A stretch of 64,000 nt of DNA from Cristatella mucedo (Eukaryota; Bryozoa; Phylactolaemata; Cristatellidae), in assembly GCA_009760855.2 (NCBI GenBank), contig WPIO01000103.1, positions 236,001 to 300,000 on the forward strand, read 5' to 3'. The translations under genes and the position numbers were made by a program. The notes under the pieces are model-generated. The model saw nothing but the letters and a program-made list of their open reading frames with translations. It made no database searches and was not told the DNA's origin. Of the stretch, positions 32,634 through 45,055 are shown one piece after another (position 1 is the first letter of the stretch; the number at the start of each line of letters is the position of its first letter).

Positions 32634-33940
32634 TCTCGCTTGGGCATCACTGGCACTGCTCTGCAGTGGTTCAGGTTCTATCTCAGTGGGAGACTCCAGA
32701 GTATTGACGTGAATGGACAAAGATCATCTGAGGTACCTCTGAAATATGGCGTACCTCAGGGCTCCGTGCTAGGTCCGGTTATTTTCACGCTTTATACTCT
32801 CCCTCATGCTGATGTGACTGCCAACCACAATCTAGGCTTTCACTTCTATGCGGATGACACTCAGTTGTACCTTTGCTTTGATCCCTCCCAGCCTTCGAGC
32901 ACATCGAATTCTCTCAACTAACTTGCTGCATGCATTGATGACATCCGCACATGGATGCCACCAAATTTTCTTAAACTAAACGATGATAAAGCTAACTTAC
33001 TAGTAATGGGCAAACCCAGTGTGATTCACAAATTGGAAAGGCTGACGCTCAAAATTGGCTCTGCCAGCATGTCATCTGTTGAATCAGCTCGAAATCTAGG
33101 TGTCATATTCCAACGCACCCTCTCAATAGACGACCATATCAGCTCCACGGTCAAATCTGCCTATTTCCAGCTTCATAACATTGCTAGAATTCGGGCTTGT
33201 TTAGATAAGGATACCACGTCCCAGTTGGTCCATGCATTCGTGACATCCCGTCTCGACTTCTGCAACTCACTGCTTACTGGCCTACCGGCATGTGCGATCA
33301 GGCGATTGCAGCCGGTGCAAAACTCCGCAGCTAGGCTTGTCTGTCGTGAGCGTCGCAGTTGCCACATTACACCACTTCTCGCCGACCTGCACTAGCTACC
33401 AGTCAAGCAACGGATATACTTCAAGGTTTTGTCGCTCACTTTCAAGTCACTTCATTCTTTGGCTCCAGCCTATCTCTCAGATATACTCCCTCATCAGGCC
33501 AAGCATCGTACCACCCGCTTTTCGGAATCCAACAGTCTACAAATACCTCGTGCAAACCTCAAATCCTTTGGAGACCATGCATTTAGTTCGTATGCTCCCA
33601 AATCCTGGAACTCCCTCCCGACTTGCGTCTGAACGTCCCCTGACCTGACTACATTTAAGAAGAACTTAAAACACACCTATTTAGGACAGAATTTAGTGGG
33701 TCCCTGTGATTCGTCCTTGATGTGCTTATGAGTGCTGACACTGTGCATGCTGCCACTAACCACATTTGCATGCTGAACCTGTGCATGTCATCCCTAACCG
33801 TGTTATTTATTTTGGTTGCTTATCACGCATGATATTACTCACCATGCAATTGCGTTTCCCTTTGCAGCAAATGTAAAGCGCCTAGAGAGAGATTGAGTTC
33901 TCTGAGGGTGCTTTATCAAGTGAATTATTATTATTGTTAT
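32634..33940 (+). mobile_element. LINE-A copy with reverse-transcriptase catalytic motif
   Basis: One of the longest LINE-A coding remnants. Beginning at the RLGITGTALQWF block, it includes VPQGSVLGP and the catalytic FYADD box (YADD at 32847-32858). The thumb and C-terminal region through FGDHAFSSYAP, the 3' UTR, hairpin and ATTATT tail follow. In-frame stops include TAA at 32919-32921 and TAG at 33393-33395, with a further stop near 33629. It is therefore a dead copy. The TAG is shared with the copy at 37390-38335. Confidence 0.93.
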
Positions 33941-33942
33941 TA

Positions 33943-34026
33943 CATATGCCTCCGGGCTCGAGCCCACAACCTCAGCCAGACCTTAGTCGGGGCGGGCACC
34001 TTAACCACTGGACCAAGCCAGCTCGG
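33943..34026 (-). mobile_element. SINE-A head inside a TTA tail
   Basis: The tRNA-like part of SINE-A (B box GGGCTCGAGCCC, minus strand) lies between the TTA tail of the preceding LINE-A and another TTA-rich stretch at 34027-34060. The SINE's own hairpin is missing. Confidence 0.8.
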
Positions 34027-34060
34027 CAATATTGTTATTATTAATATTATTATTATTATC

Positions 34061-34744
34061 CATTAACAAATTATATCGAAGATAAGAGTGGTTAACTCAA
34101 TTTCTTTGACAGGGATTAGAATAAGATCGCGTGTCCTACTCCGGAAATACGCCCCTACATTATAGTGCTGGATCAGAGAAGTACGCCATACTTTACTCTC
34201 TTAAAGAGGTGTACTCTAAGATTTGAGCCCTTCAAAGCATTCTTACAGTTTTGAAAGGAGACGGACAGATGAGGCAGTAGTGTGTTTGCTATTTCAATTA
34301 GTGATACGACTGTCATCGTGTGCTTAAAGTGTAGCTGTCCTCTTTCATAACTGATTGGTGTCTGAAAGCTTTACATTGCTGCCGCAGCCTGTCCTGCTTG
34401 TTTGCTAGTGCACTGCTTTGAGAGCAGTGCACTGGGAGCGGAACTGAAGACCATGAGATGCGGACTTATTTACTCTTTTAACACGCCATGTAGTCGACAC
34501 GTATTCTGCATCATCTTTGATTGCAGACTAGCTTGTTTGTACATACGTACATATAGCAAGCTTGTCGCATGCTGTGCTCGCTCACCCGACGTGCGCGTCC
34601 GCCTAGTCTGTCGCCCGTCACAGCCTCGACCGAGCGGTCGCCAGCTTGGATGGCACGCCATCTTCCGACGAGGAGCGAGCACGGTGCTTGAGCCCAGCAG
34701 CCTTCAGCCATGGCCGTTTATAGGGTCGGGCTGATCTCGCTGCG
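34061..34744. other. No gene recognised
   Basis: Unique DNA. A short inverted repeat, AGTGCACTGCT / AGCAGTGCACT, lies at 34407-34433 with a 5-nt loop. Confidence 0.5.
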
Positions 34745-36600
34745 ATCGGAGGCTGCAAATAAAGCAATACCAAATGTTTGGTGGTTATACCCGCATGCAG
34801 CAGGCATAGAGTGTAAGCAGGTACATACACACTAAGGATAAATCACAAATAAATAAATAAATCCTATCAAATGCTGTAATAAAAAAGTGCATTTTAAGCT
34901 TTTTTAAAGTGTCATGTCATGGGACGTTGTAATGTGCGTAGGTAGTGAGTTCCAGGCTTTGGGGATACATGAGCTAAAGACACGGCCTCCAATGGTTTTG
35001 AGGTTCGTACGAGGTATGGCTAAGCGATTCGAGTCAGAACAGTGTGTTGCACGACTCTATGCTGAGTGGGCGAGTAGTTGTGATAGGTAGACGGGATCAA
35101 GAGAATGAGGGGGCCTAATAGTAAGTGACAGAACCTTGAAGTCGATGCGCTGCTTGATTGAGAACCAGTGCAGGTCGGCGATAAGTGGTGTGATGTGACA
35201 ACTGCAACTCTTCTGACAGATGAGCCTAGCTGCAGAATCATTTACTAATTCTAAGCACCTGATTGCACAGGCCGGTAGGCCCGTAAGCAGAGAGCTACAG
35301 AAGTGAAGACGGGATGTCACAAATGCATGGACCAACTTAGATGTGGTATCCCTGCCAAAACAAGCCCGAATTTTAGCAATTCTGTGTAGCTGAAAGTAGG
35401 CACACTTGACTGTGGAGCTGATGTGGTCGTTACATGAGAAGTCACTTGGGATCATGACACCTGGATTTCGTGCAGATTCAACACGAGATATGCTAGCAGA
35501 GCCGATTTTGAGCATTGGTATTTATAATTTCCGAATCACACTTGATTCATAACTAGTAAGTTTGTTTTTATCATCATTAAGTTTAAGAAAGTTTGCTCCC
35601 ATCCAGGTACAAATGTCATCAATATATGCTTCGAGGGTGTGTAGAGACTTCGACGTGCTCGAAGGGTGGGAGGAATCAAAACAAAGGTACAACTGAGTGT
35701 CATCTGCATAGAAGTGAAAGCCTAGATTGTGCTCGGTGATCACATCGACAAGCGGGAGAGTATAAACTGTGAAAAGAAGCGGATCGAGCACAGAGCCTTC
35801 GGGTACCTTGTAATTAAGTGGTTCCTCAAATAATCTTTGTCCGTTCACATCGACACTCTGGAAAACTCTTCCACTATGATATGACCTAAACAATTGCAGT
35901 GCAGTGCCAGTGATTCCCGTGTGAGATTCAAGACACTCTGAAGGCTTTTGTGATCAATAGTATCAAAAGCTGCCGAAATATTGAGCAGAGCATTCAAACA
36001 AACTTTACCGAAGTCTGCATTAATAAGAAGGTCGTTATACACCTAAGCAATACTGACTCTGTGGAGAACTTAGCTCTAAACCCAGACTGGAACTTAATAG
36101 CTAGGTGAGAAGTTGCAACGTATGAGTTCAGCTGGTCTGCCACGACTCATTCCAAAGTCTTTGACAGGAGCGGTAGAGGGAAGCTGGGCGGAAGTTGAAG
36201 TTCTTGTAGCCTAGTGTTGCTTTCTTAATTCGTGGCCTGACTACAGCCTTTTTGAAAGGTGCAGGGACGTGACCAGAGGCTAAAGACATACTTATTTTGT
36301 TAGTTATGCATGGAAGCAGCAGATCTAAGCATCGTAGAAGTAGGACAGTGGGAATAAGGTCTAGAGGACTAGTAATCTTCTTTGGCTAGGAGAAAAATTT
36401 CTGGATGAGGTCACTCGTAGCCTCCTTGAATGTAGACATCGGGGTAGTGCAAGGAATCGATGGGCATGAGTCCTGTGTTGATGCAGTTGATGGGCAGGAG
36501 TCCAGAGGCGATGCCGCAATCATGGGGGATGGACTCTCTGATCTTGTTCATCTTGCTGCCAAAGAAGCTCGAGGAGTGATCGGCGAGACAAAGTTCATAC
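34745..36600 (-). mobile_element. LINE-A2, longest copy on the minus strand
   Basis: From the 3' UTR at 34745 the coding part runs up to about 36600. It includes the C-terminal region (HITPLIADLHW; HSLDPVYLSQLL), the FLKLNDDK and FYADDTQLY blocks near 35600-35710, VPEGSVLDP near 35800 and an AAFDTIDH block near 35955. Upstream come an FKKAVVRP block near 36250 and the linker with ADRFSSFF-like residues near 36540. Frameshifts and stops divide the ORF into pieces, so it is inactive. The endonuclease domain is not seen. Confidence 0.9.
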
Positions 36601-36894
36601 AGCTAGATTTATGTTTGATTCGCGAGAAAATTACACACCTTAATTTTGAAGTTGTCACTTTTCTCCCAATACAGAATTCGATCCCTTAACTGAGAATCCT
36701 GAACTGGACAATCAGTGGGGCAGGCTAACCACCTAGGTCAGCAGACATTCAGGCCGGCCTTCCAAAGCAACGTCGGAGTTTTACCAAATCCTTCACGGGC
36801 GCAAGCTTGTCAATGATATTCCACTTTTAAATACAGCTTAATTGTATCATAATTAGAATTGTTATTTGAGTACTGAGTGTGACAGATGCATTGA
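36601..36894. other. No gene recognised
   Basis: Short unique spacer. Its left part may be decayed LINE sequence. Confidence 0.4.
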
Positions 36895-36985
36895 CCATGC
36901 ATTGCCCACTGGAAGCAGAGGTGATAGGCGTTAAGGTTATTCTACCGCTATATAAATGAGGCCGTTAAATCAGCTAAGCTTTCTT
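36895..36985 (+). mobile_element. SINE-B 3' half
   Basis: Carries the GAGGTGATAGGCGTTAAGG body segment and TTAAATCAGCTAAG end of the SINE-B family. The head with the B box is absent. Confidence 0.7.
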
Positions 36986-37389
36986 ATCTTTATTGACGCA
37001 AAGAGTGCTTTCACTCATTGTTTAGATGGGCCTTCACTAAGTCGCTAAGACAAAACTTGTTAGGTCACTTTCTCTAATACTGGTTTTAAAGATTCGAGGC
37101 ATTTTTCATCGGCATGTGTATATTTATAAATCAGGTCTATTTCTGTAACTCAGACAACTTGTTTGAGGCACTAGATTCGCCTTGCTAAGCAGTATGAGGA
37201 AAATTGAGCCACCAAGGTGATCCATCGTATTTTATTGTGCATCAAGATGATATTTCCTATGCGATAATGTCTAAAACCATCATATTGCAACTTATTGTAT
37301 GTTTTATATTCCATCAGATTACGTGTGCTTGGCTTTATAAACATGTAATCGTCAGGTTAGCAGCCACATTAGATTAAAAATCTGCTTAT
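36986..37389. other. AT-rich DNA, no gene recognised
   Basis: No coding motif or repeat identified. Confidence 0.5.
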
Positions 37390-38335
37390 GATGACACACA
37401 ACCCAGTGTGATTCAGAGATTGGAAAGGCTGTCTCTCAAAATTGGCTCTGCCAGCATATCTCCTGTCGAATTAGCTCGAAATCTAGGCGTCATATTCCAA
37501 AGCGACCTCTCGTTAGACGACCATATCAGCTCCACAGTCAAATCTGCCTATTTTCAGCTTCACAACATTGCTAGAATTCGGGCTTGTTTAGATAAGGATA
37601 CCACGTCCAAGTTGGTCCATGCATTCGTGACATCCCGTCTCGACTTCTGCAACTCACTGCTTACTGGCCTACCAGCATGTGCGATCAGGCGATTGCAGCT
37701 GGTGCAAAACTCTGCAGCTAGGCTTGTCTGTCACGAGCGTCGCAGTTGCCACATCACACCACTTGTCGCCGACCTGCACTAGCTACCAGTCAAGCAACGG
37801 ATTTACTTCAAGGTTTTGTCGCTCACTTTCAAGTCACTTCATTCTTTGGCTCCAGCCTATCTCTCAGATATACTCCCTCATCAGGCCAAGCATTGTGCCA
37901 CCCGCTTTTCGGAATTCATCAGTCTAGAAATACCTCGTACGAACCTCAAATCCTTTGGAGACCGTGCATTTAGTTCGTATGCTCCCAAAGCCTGGAACTC
38001 CCTCCCGACTTGCATTAGAACATCCCCTGACCTGACCATATTTAAAAGGAACCTAAAAACACACCTATTTAGGAGAGCATTTAGTGGGTCCCTGTGATTC
38101 GTCCTTCACGTGCTTATGCGTGCTGACACTGTGCATGCTGCCACTAACCACATTTGCATGCTGACCCTGTGCATGTCACCCCTAACCATGTCATTCATTT
38201 TGTTTGTTTTTCAAGCATGATATTACTCACCATTCAATTGCATTTCCCTTTGCAGCAAATGTAAAGCGCATAGATAGAGATTAAGTTCTCTGAGGGCGCT
38301 TTATCAAGTGCATTATTATTATAATTATTATTTTA
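37390..38335 (+). mobile_element. LINE-A copy
   Basis: Begins at the PSVIQRLERL region of the ORF and runs through IRACLDKDTTSKLVHAFVTS and FGDRAFSSYAPKAWN to the stop, 3' UTR, hairpin and TTA tail. An in-frame TAG at 37780-37782 replaces the Trp codon of the ADLHW motif, exactly as in the 32634-33940 copy. Confidence 0.93.
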
Positions 38336-39188
38336 CAAGTCGGCGTAGAGATTAAATTTACGATATCCCCACTCCAGACGTCTTTTGGTTACCAAGATCA
38401 GCAAGCATGCCAAATTGTATGCTTGCATCCAAAATTATAATTCATGTACCTCAGCTCTCCCACCAGTATGTGTGTTCCCTACTTGTTCAAACTAGTATAG
38501 CACCGTCACTTGTAAGTCGTGTAGCTGTGTCGCCCCCTGACGGCTGGGTACCCAGTGCTACTTGCTGCTTTTCATGTCCACTTATATAGTACTCCAGATG
38601 ATGCACTAGGCATCACGAGCTGACGGGATGGGGACTGTGACTCTAGCAGTGTATGCTTTCAGCAGGTCAACCCGACTGGAACGGCCAAGCAGGTTTTTGA
38701 GCTTTGTGTTGTAACTATTGGCTTTTTGTGAGCTTCTGGTCTCTGCACATGGCATGCGTTGTGCAACAACCCGACCTAGTGAGGGTCGCGGGTCACAACA
38801 CCAGTGGTGTCAGAGGCTCGGTTAGTCCCTCTTGGAGTGCCAATATGCAGAAGACAGATATAATGTGTAACTAGAATGAGCTGCACTAGGTGCGAAGAGT
38901 ATCGTTGTTGACAGTTCGTTACTAATACTCTCGAGGATAGCTAGAGTGCATAGCTCATTGAAAAAGCAGGTGAGACCAAAGGGAAAGCGAAATTCTAGTG
39001 TATTTGAACTGCGTGTGGTTTTAGGTGATGAATAAGCTGACTAGCAAATGAACGAGCAGCTAGGGTAATATCCCTAGCGTGCGTAGAGGAAGCAACTGCC
39101 GTTCTCATAGAAAGAAAGCCTACCCAGATGTCTTGGTTGGGCTTCGTCAGTACCAACAAGGAGCCAACGTGACTAAAAAAAGAAAATT
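38336..39188. other. No gene recognised
   Basis: Unique DNA without motifs. Confidence 0.5.
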
Positions 39189-39356
39189 ATATCTGATTTA
39201 GCAGACTCTTTTTGTATAGCGACAGAAGAGCCTTTACGGCTATCACCGCGCTTGCAGTGGCAATAAAGGATCGCCCACCACAGGATTCGAACCCAGGACC
39301 TCGGGACCGAGGTCGTGAAAAGCAACCGCCTTACCCAGTGAGCCATTGCGGCTCAC
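39189..39356 (-). mobile_element. SINE-B, full-length
   Basis: The minus strand has B-box GGGTTCGAATCC (39283-39294), GTGGTGGGCGATC, the GGTGATAGCCGTAAAGG body and a TAAATCAGATA end. Confidence 0.88.
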
Positions 39357-39501
39357 TCAGACCTTCCTCGAAAATGGTGCAACATTCTGGCTGTGGCTAA
39401 TATGAACCATGATTTGGCAGCTGGCCACAAGCAAGACAGGAAGGTGGGCCTGCTGTAGAACTGTAATTCGGTCAGGTTAGCTAGAATGCCTTGGCTCCTC
39501 A

Positions 39502-39987
39502 ATGTTGCTTATTCTTGCTAGGACTTCAATTTTTGTTCAGTTTTCAGTGATCCAGGAACAAGTAAGCCTGTCTAGGGAGCCCCAGATCGAAGATCCTTGC
39601 TGCCTCGACGAGCTTCCCCTGACTGAATCAATCCTAAAAAACACAAAAAACACAGTCCTATGCACCGAAAGGCCAGGGTTGACCTCCGAAACAACAAAAA
39701 CCTGCCAGCCATGGCAGCAGGCTCCGACGTGCTCCACGAGACAGGCACACGGTGAGCGGCCACAAGCTGAAATCCACTTGCTCCTGCGGCAGAAGCCCAT
39801 TCAATCGAACACACTCTGGCAGCTGTCAAGGCAGCCATTAGGTGCTAGGCACCAGCATGCCCACGAGCTAGACAAGAACACGTGGTCATTCAAGGTGAGC
39901 CCGTACAGATCGGCAGCAGTTCACTCGGCCGCAATACCGGCTTTAACTACTGCTGTCGTTGCACTATGCGATCCAACTCAGCTCTAG
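39502..39987 (+). other. Unrecognised 160-codon open frame
   Basis: An uninterrupted frame with a start-like codon, rich in Gln, Thr and Leu, and with no domain motif, signal peptide or splice border I trust. A second frame on the opposite strand covers part of it. It is probably chance or an old transposon piece; reported only because it is the longest open frame between 36 and 47 kb. Confidence 0.15.
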
Positions 39988-40364
39988 CAGCAGCACTAGT
40001 AGCAGCAACCAGGTTGGCAGGCCTCACCTGCCTAACCTAACGGGCCATCGGACCAACAACTTCCGAGAGATCCGGCCCACCTACCTTCCATAGTGTGTTG
40101 AACAAATTAGGCCCTAGATTAGATGAGCCGACGTGAGCATTAGCCGCCACTGCCGTTGTGAACTGCATACAGTAACCTGGCTTCGAGAGGGATTTTGTTT
40201 GCAGTGTAGTATTTATTTTAAGTAAAAGCAAGTATTCGCGTGCGTGCATGCTTGTGCATGTGTGCGTGCAGGTGGATGTGTGGATGTGAGTTTGCCAAAT
40301 GTTCGAGATAGACACTCCTAACAGCTGTCCACTAAAGCACACCCTCAGAATAATAACATCAAAA
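39988..40364. other. No gene recognised
   Basis: Includes a TG/CATG-rich low-complexity patch near 40235-40290. Confidence 0.5.
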
Positions 40365-40960
40365 TATTTTACAGCACACTAAGCGAACTTAATCTCCTCG
40401 AAGGCTCTTTATATATGCTGGGAAGAAAACGTGACAGCTGGTTGAAAATAACGTGCACAGCATCAATGCACATAATCACAAAGAAGACTCTTCACACGGA
40501 CGAAGTATATGCTTCGAGAAACAGGAGGTATTGTTAAGCTTCTTTTTAAATGTTGTCAAGCTAGGGGGTATCGTGACGTCAGTCTGGAGTGAGTACTCGG
40601 CTTCGGGAGCCTACGAACTGAAGGTATGCTCTCCAAAGGATTTTGAGGTTCCTTAGAGGCACAGTGACATGATTTGAATCAGCAGAGCAGGGGCTATGCC
40701 GTTCAGCCAGATTAGGAAGTAGTTTCGATAGGAAAGCCTGAGCCAGAGAACGAAGGGACCTAATACAAAAGTTGACAAAACCTTGAAGTTACACTGCCTT
40801 ATGGGAAGCCAGTGAGGGTCGGCGAGAGGTGGAGTACTGAGGCAATTTCGATACGTACGAGAGACAACCCTGCCAGCAGAGTTGTGGACCGAATGAGAAT
40901 GCCCAATATCACAGGCCGGAAAGATCTCAGAAGAAAACGGTCAGGCAAACCGACCGAAAC
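40365..40960 (-). mobile_element. LINE-A-like copy (old)
   Basis: On the minus strand, a decayed 3' UTR and the ORF C-terminus (FGEHTFSS-like, then the LASFRS and DLHWLP positions) can be followed. It is heavily substituted, and the hairpin at the left edge is only partly preserved. Confidence 0.75.
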
Positions 40961-41555
40961 AGACAGAATTTCGTCTCAAACCGTTACACTAGCGCAAGAA
41001 ACTGCTGCCCAGTGACGACTCGGTAAATTCTGAAGCGAACGCCCGAGACGCTTCGTCGACAGGACGTGAACAATTCTCCCTACGGATGCTGGCCGATAGT
41101 GCAGTAAGAGGCGGTAACAGCTGCCCCCCCCCCTCATCCACCCACTCGGCTTGCGGCTAGACGGACGCTCGCTCGCGAGCGGCACTGAAGGTGAAGGTGG
41201 CACTGAAGGCCGCCTATAAGCAGCAAGCTGACACGAGCTGCGAGCAGGTACCGAAATGAGGGTCTCAGTCAGCGCTCGCGCCGAAACGCAAGCGAGCAGG
41301 TGACAGAGCCGTGGCCACTCTACAGGTAAATGGTCTCGCCAAGAAACTTGCGTCGCACGTCAGTGTGAGCTCGCGTTTGCATCGCACGTGCATTTCGCGT
41401 TTGCACTTCGTTTTGGCACATTTTTATCGAGACTCGAGCCGCGGGAGTTACAGCCCGGCTGATGACTACCAAGTCCGGCCGGTTAGCAGCGCAGCTTGAG
41501 TGGTCTACTTCGACGCTTGACGACGACGAAGAGCGCGATGTGGCGGCTGAAAGAA
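40961..41555. other. No gene recognised
   Basis: GC-richer near 41100-41320, with a C run at 41125-41134. No exon supported. Confidence 0.45.
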
Positions 41556-43085
41556 GCAGCGAGGGCAATACTGGGCGCCGGGCTTCTTACCCCCCCCCGT
41601 CCCCCTCTCACCCCTTCCTACTCGCGGGCGACGCCTGTGCCGAGGAAGATACCCAGTTTGCGAGCACTAACAGAGACAGTAATTGCACTTAGACGACAAA
41701 TGCGAAACGATAATAGGTGTGCAAGGTCGTCCCGAAAAGTACGGCCTCTAAGAGCCGTCCAAACTATTGCAGAAGCAGCTGCCTCTGGTGTAGGAGCGAA
41801 GGCCGAAAGGGAGTGCATCAAACTGTAGCAGCTGCTGCTGCCTCCGATGTAGGAGCGAAGGCCGACGTGGAGCACATCAAACTTCAGTGGCAGCTGCCTC
41901 GGGATTTTAGAGAGCACGAGCCGAAAGGGCGCGCGGCTTGTAAGCATGTAGACTGGACGACTAGCAATTAGATCTCCATGGGCGTATAATGGTTATGCAC
42001 TGTGGTTAAAAACAAACAAGATATGCATTGGCAAGGCTTAGCTATATCGATATCCGTATGCGACGCTCATGCTGCACCGAGGCGGCACTCATCTATAGCT
42101 GTGTCAGCGTATCCTGCTCATTCATCAAACATAGCAGCCAGTGGGTACTGCGTTCGATTTCGTCCCGTGAGTTGGGACGTCGCTTTTCAGACGTTCATCA
42201 AATATGAATTGTTCTCCGCGGATTCTCTCTGTGGCTTGATGTGACTGTGGATTGATGACTGTGGATTGATGATGATGACTGTGGATCGATGCGTGGCTTC
42301 CGATTCTCGGAGTATTTCTCTCGAAAGGTTGCAGTTTTCGATCCATAACATGAGCAAGTCACTCAATCTGTCGTAAGTGAACGTGGCGCTAAGTGTTCTA
42401 TCAACTTCTACAAAGTGCCGGATCTTAGCCTAGATTCAAGTGCTCACTCTTCACAACCCAGGCTGTATGTTCGAGTCCTGCAGGGCACCATCCTAAATTT
42501 CCCACTGCATGCGGGGCTATATCAGCGATGGCTCTTCTGTCGTTGTATAACTGAGCCTGTTTGATCAGCTAACCTTTAATTACTGTGCTTACTCCTGATG
42601 GGGTATGTCAGACTTAATGACGGTACATGGCTGCGGCATCGTAACTTGTTGTGGGATCGCATCTGCTCTTTATAAGCTGCTAGCTTAGTACCTGACACAA
42701 AGCACCGCCGAAATGTAACATTTTGTACATGAATAACGTGGACTCAGCACATCTACTGCAGAACTTCGCTAGCGGCCACATAGTTTGTCTGCGTAAGCTT
42801 CGAAAGAAGCCGCTTCGCTAACTGCTTGAACTACTGAACAGTGAGTTTAATGTCACCTAGAGAAATTGTGTCAATTGAATAAGCGATCAATGTAAAATCC
42901 AACAGCTCTTCGCGTCATGACGGGACGTCCTCTTCAGCGGCTTGAGGACGACATGTCTTGAATCGTAGGGAAGAATCGTAGAGCTGCTTACCGTGCATTT
43001 TGTTGCAGCTAAACGGGTGCTTCTTTATGGTTAGGTCTAAAGAGACCTACTGAGATTCGCTCTTTCCGCAAGCAGCTTCGTGCTC
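41556..43085. repeat. Segmental duplication, copy 1
   Basis: Collinear similarity to 58352-60205. Shared landmarks include CTGGGCGC(C/T)GGGCTTC, GGTGTAGGAGC, TTAAAAACAAACAA, CATGCTGCACC/CATGCTACACC, GATGGGGTAT, GCATCGTAA and TTTGTACATG, in the same order. A SINE-B interrupts this copy at 42425-42580 and LINE-A starts at 43091. Function unknown. Confidence 0.8.
42425..42580 (+). mobile_element. SINE-B, diverged
   Basis: Contains a B-box-like TGTTCGAGTCC, the CACTGCATG...GATGGCTCTTCTGTCG body and a GATCAGCTAACCTTT end. Confidence 0.75.
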
Positions 43086-43090
43086 TAAGA

Positions 43091-43968
43091 CTCTGCCAGC
43101 ATATCTCCTGTTGAATCAGCTCAAAATCTAGGTGTCATGTTCCAAAATTACGTCTCGTTAGACGACCACATCAGCTCCACAGTCAAATCTGCATACTTTC
43201 AGCTACATAACATTACTGAAATTCGGGCTTGTTTAGATAAGGATACCTCGTCCAAGTTGGTCCATGCATCCGTGACATCCGTCTCGACTTCTGCAACTCA
43301 CTGCTTACTGGCCTACCGGCATGTGCGATCAGGCGATTGCAGCTGGTGCTAAACTCTGCAGCTAGGCTTGTCTGTCGCGAGCGTCGCAGTTGCCATATCA
43401 CACCATTCCTCGCCGACCTGCACTGGCTCCCAGTCAAGCAACGGATAGACTTCAAGGTTTTTTCGTTCATTTTTAGGTCACTCCCTTCTTTGGCTCCAGC
43501 CGATCTCTCCGACATACTCCCCCATGAGGCCAAGCATCGTACCACCCGCTTTTCGGAATCCAACAGTCTACAAATACCTCGTACAAACCTCAAATCCTTT
43601 GGAGACCGTGCATTTAGTTCGTATGCTCTCAAAGCCTGGAAATCCCTCCCAACTTTCGTCAGAACATCCCCTGACTTGACCACATTTAAAAGAACTTAAA
43701 AACACCTATTTAGGACAGCATTTAGTGGGTCCCTGTGATTCGTCCTTGATATGCTTATGCGTGCTGACACTGTGCATGCTGCGACCAACCACATTTGCAT
43801 GCTGACCTTGTGCATGTCACCCCTAACCATGTTAATCGTGTTGATTATCAAGCATGATATTACTCACCATTCAATTGAATTTCCCTTTGCAGAAAATGTA
43901 AAACGCCTAGAAAGAGATTGAGTTTTCTAAGGGCGCTTTATCAAGTGCAATATTATTATTATTATTAA
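43091..43968 (+). mobile_element. LINE-A copy
   Basis: Begins in the SASISPVES region of the ORF, with a one-base deletion near 43280 shifting the frame. It then continues through the FGDRAFSSYALKAWK segment, the 3' UTR, a hairpin with several substitutions and an ATTATT tail. It keeps Trp in the ADLHW motif, unlike the two copies at 33 and 37 kb. Confidence 0.93.
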
Positions 43969-44907
43969 AATGGAGTTGCGAACCGTCGGCAATTCTGTGC
44001 CGTAGTGCGACCGCACAAACCTGGTGTGCTTCGATTTTATATTACCGCCGTTCCCACGGTACGCTTTCGACAACGCCATTTCTTGGGAGAAAAGACCGGC
44101 CAATTGCCATGGCTAGCCATTCTTTGCCCTCAGATTGATGGAGCACGTGTGCAATTAATTGTTCGCAGCCTGGGATGCCTATCCGGTCGTGGCAGCCGTC
44201 GACCTGCTGGGGTCGCTGCTGCCACAAACCGTCGCTTCAGTCTAGCCGGCCTAGCGGAACTGACGGCTGCGCTTGCTTGAACAGCTGCTTGCAGTGTCTA
44301 GCCAGCCTCGCATATCGGCGGCCGCAGGATCTTCGACAGTCGCACCTGTCGTTCGTGTAGGCTGTCGGCGTGGCCGAAGTGCAGACGCCATTAGGCTGCC
44401 TCTAGCCCGATCGCTGGGTCATTAAGCAGGGTCGCTATGGCGTTCGGAAAGAAAGCGCCTCCGTAGGCAATAGCAGCCCCGCGTATCGTGCGTACGCTGA
44501 GATCTGTCTTAGCCACGACAGCTCGCCTAGGTGTGACGAATCTCCCAACATTGAAAGAGGGAAGTTTCTCATTTGCACTCTGGCCCTAAGGTTCACACTT
44601 GATTATATAGGGCAGCAATCCCAGCTCCGTCTCTAAGCTTTCCGATGTTCTCCAAGTTGCTTGCACTAAGAATTACTCGATTCTCACGCTAGTTGACTTC
44701 CGTGCCCATTTGTATAGCTCCAGTCTGATCCTGTGTGTGTGCCAACACACTTTCGTTGTCTGATTCTTCAAGCCCATGCACATATTTAAGGTCGCACAAT
44801 AGGCCGAATTCTCTAGATTATACACTATCGTCCCCTATTTTGACCCCTTTATGCAAAGCTTCCTACCTAAGAATTCGATTTTCCCTAGTCTGTGTTGTTG
44901 TGACGGC
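43969..44907. other. No gene recognised
   Basis: A 90-codon frame at 44005-44280 has no motif. Nothing else is supported. Confidence 0.45.
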
Positions 44908-45055
44908 AAATATGAGCTTATGAGTGCTGACACTGTGCATGCTGCCACTAACCACACTTGCATGCTGACCCTGTGCATGTCACCCCTAACCATGTTATTC
45001 GAGGATTGACTTCTCTGAGGGCGCTTTGTCAAGTGCATTATTATTATTCTTATTA
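44908..45055 (+). mobile_element. LINE-A 3' terminus with internal deletion
   Basis: The 3' UTR block (GTGCTGACACTGTGCATG) is followed, after a deletion of the AT-rich middle and half of the hairpin, by CTCTGAGGGCGCTTT and a TTATTATT tail. Confidence 0.88.

Noticed and set aside
33494-33676. Antisense open frames such as ...GREFQALGAYELNARSPKDL...
   Set aside because: The same peptide appears opposite nearly every LINE-A copy; it is the complement of the reverse-transcriptase C-terminus.
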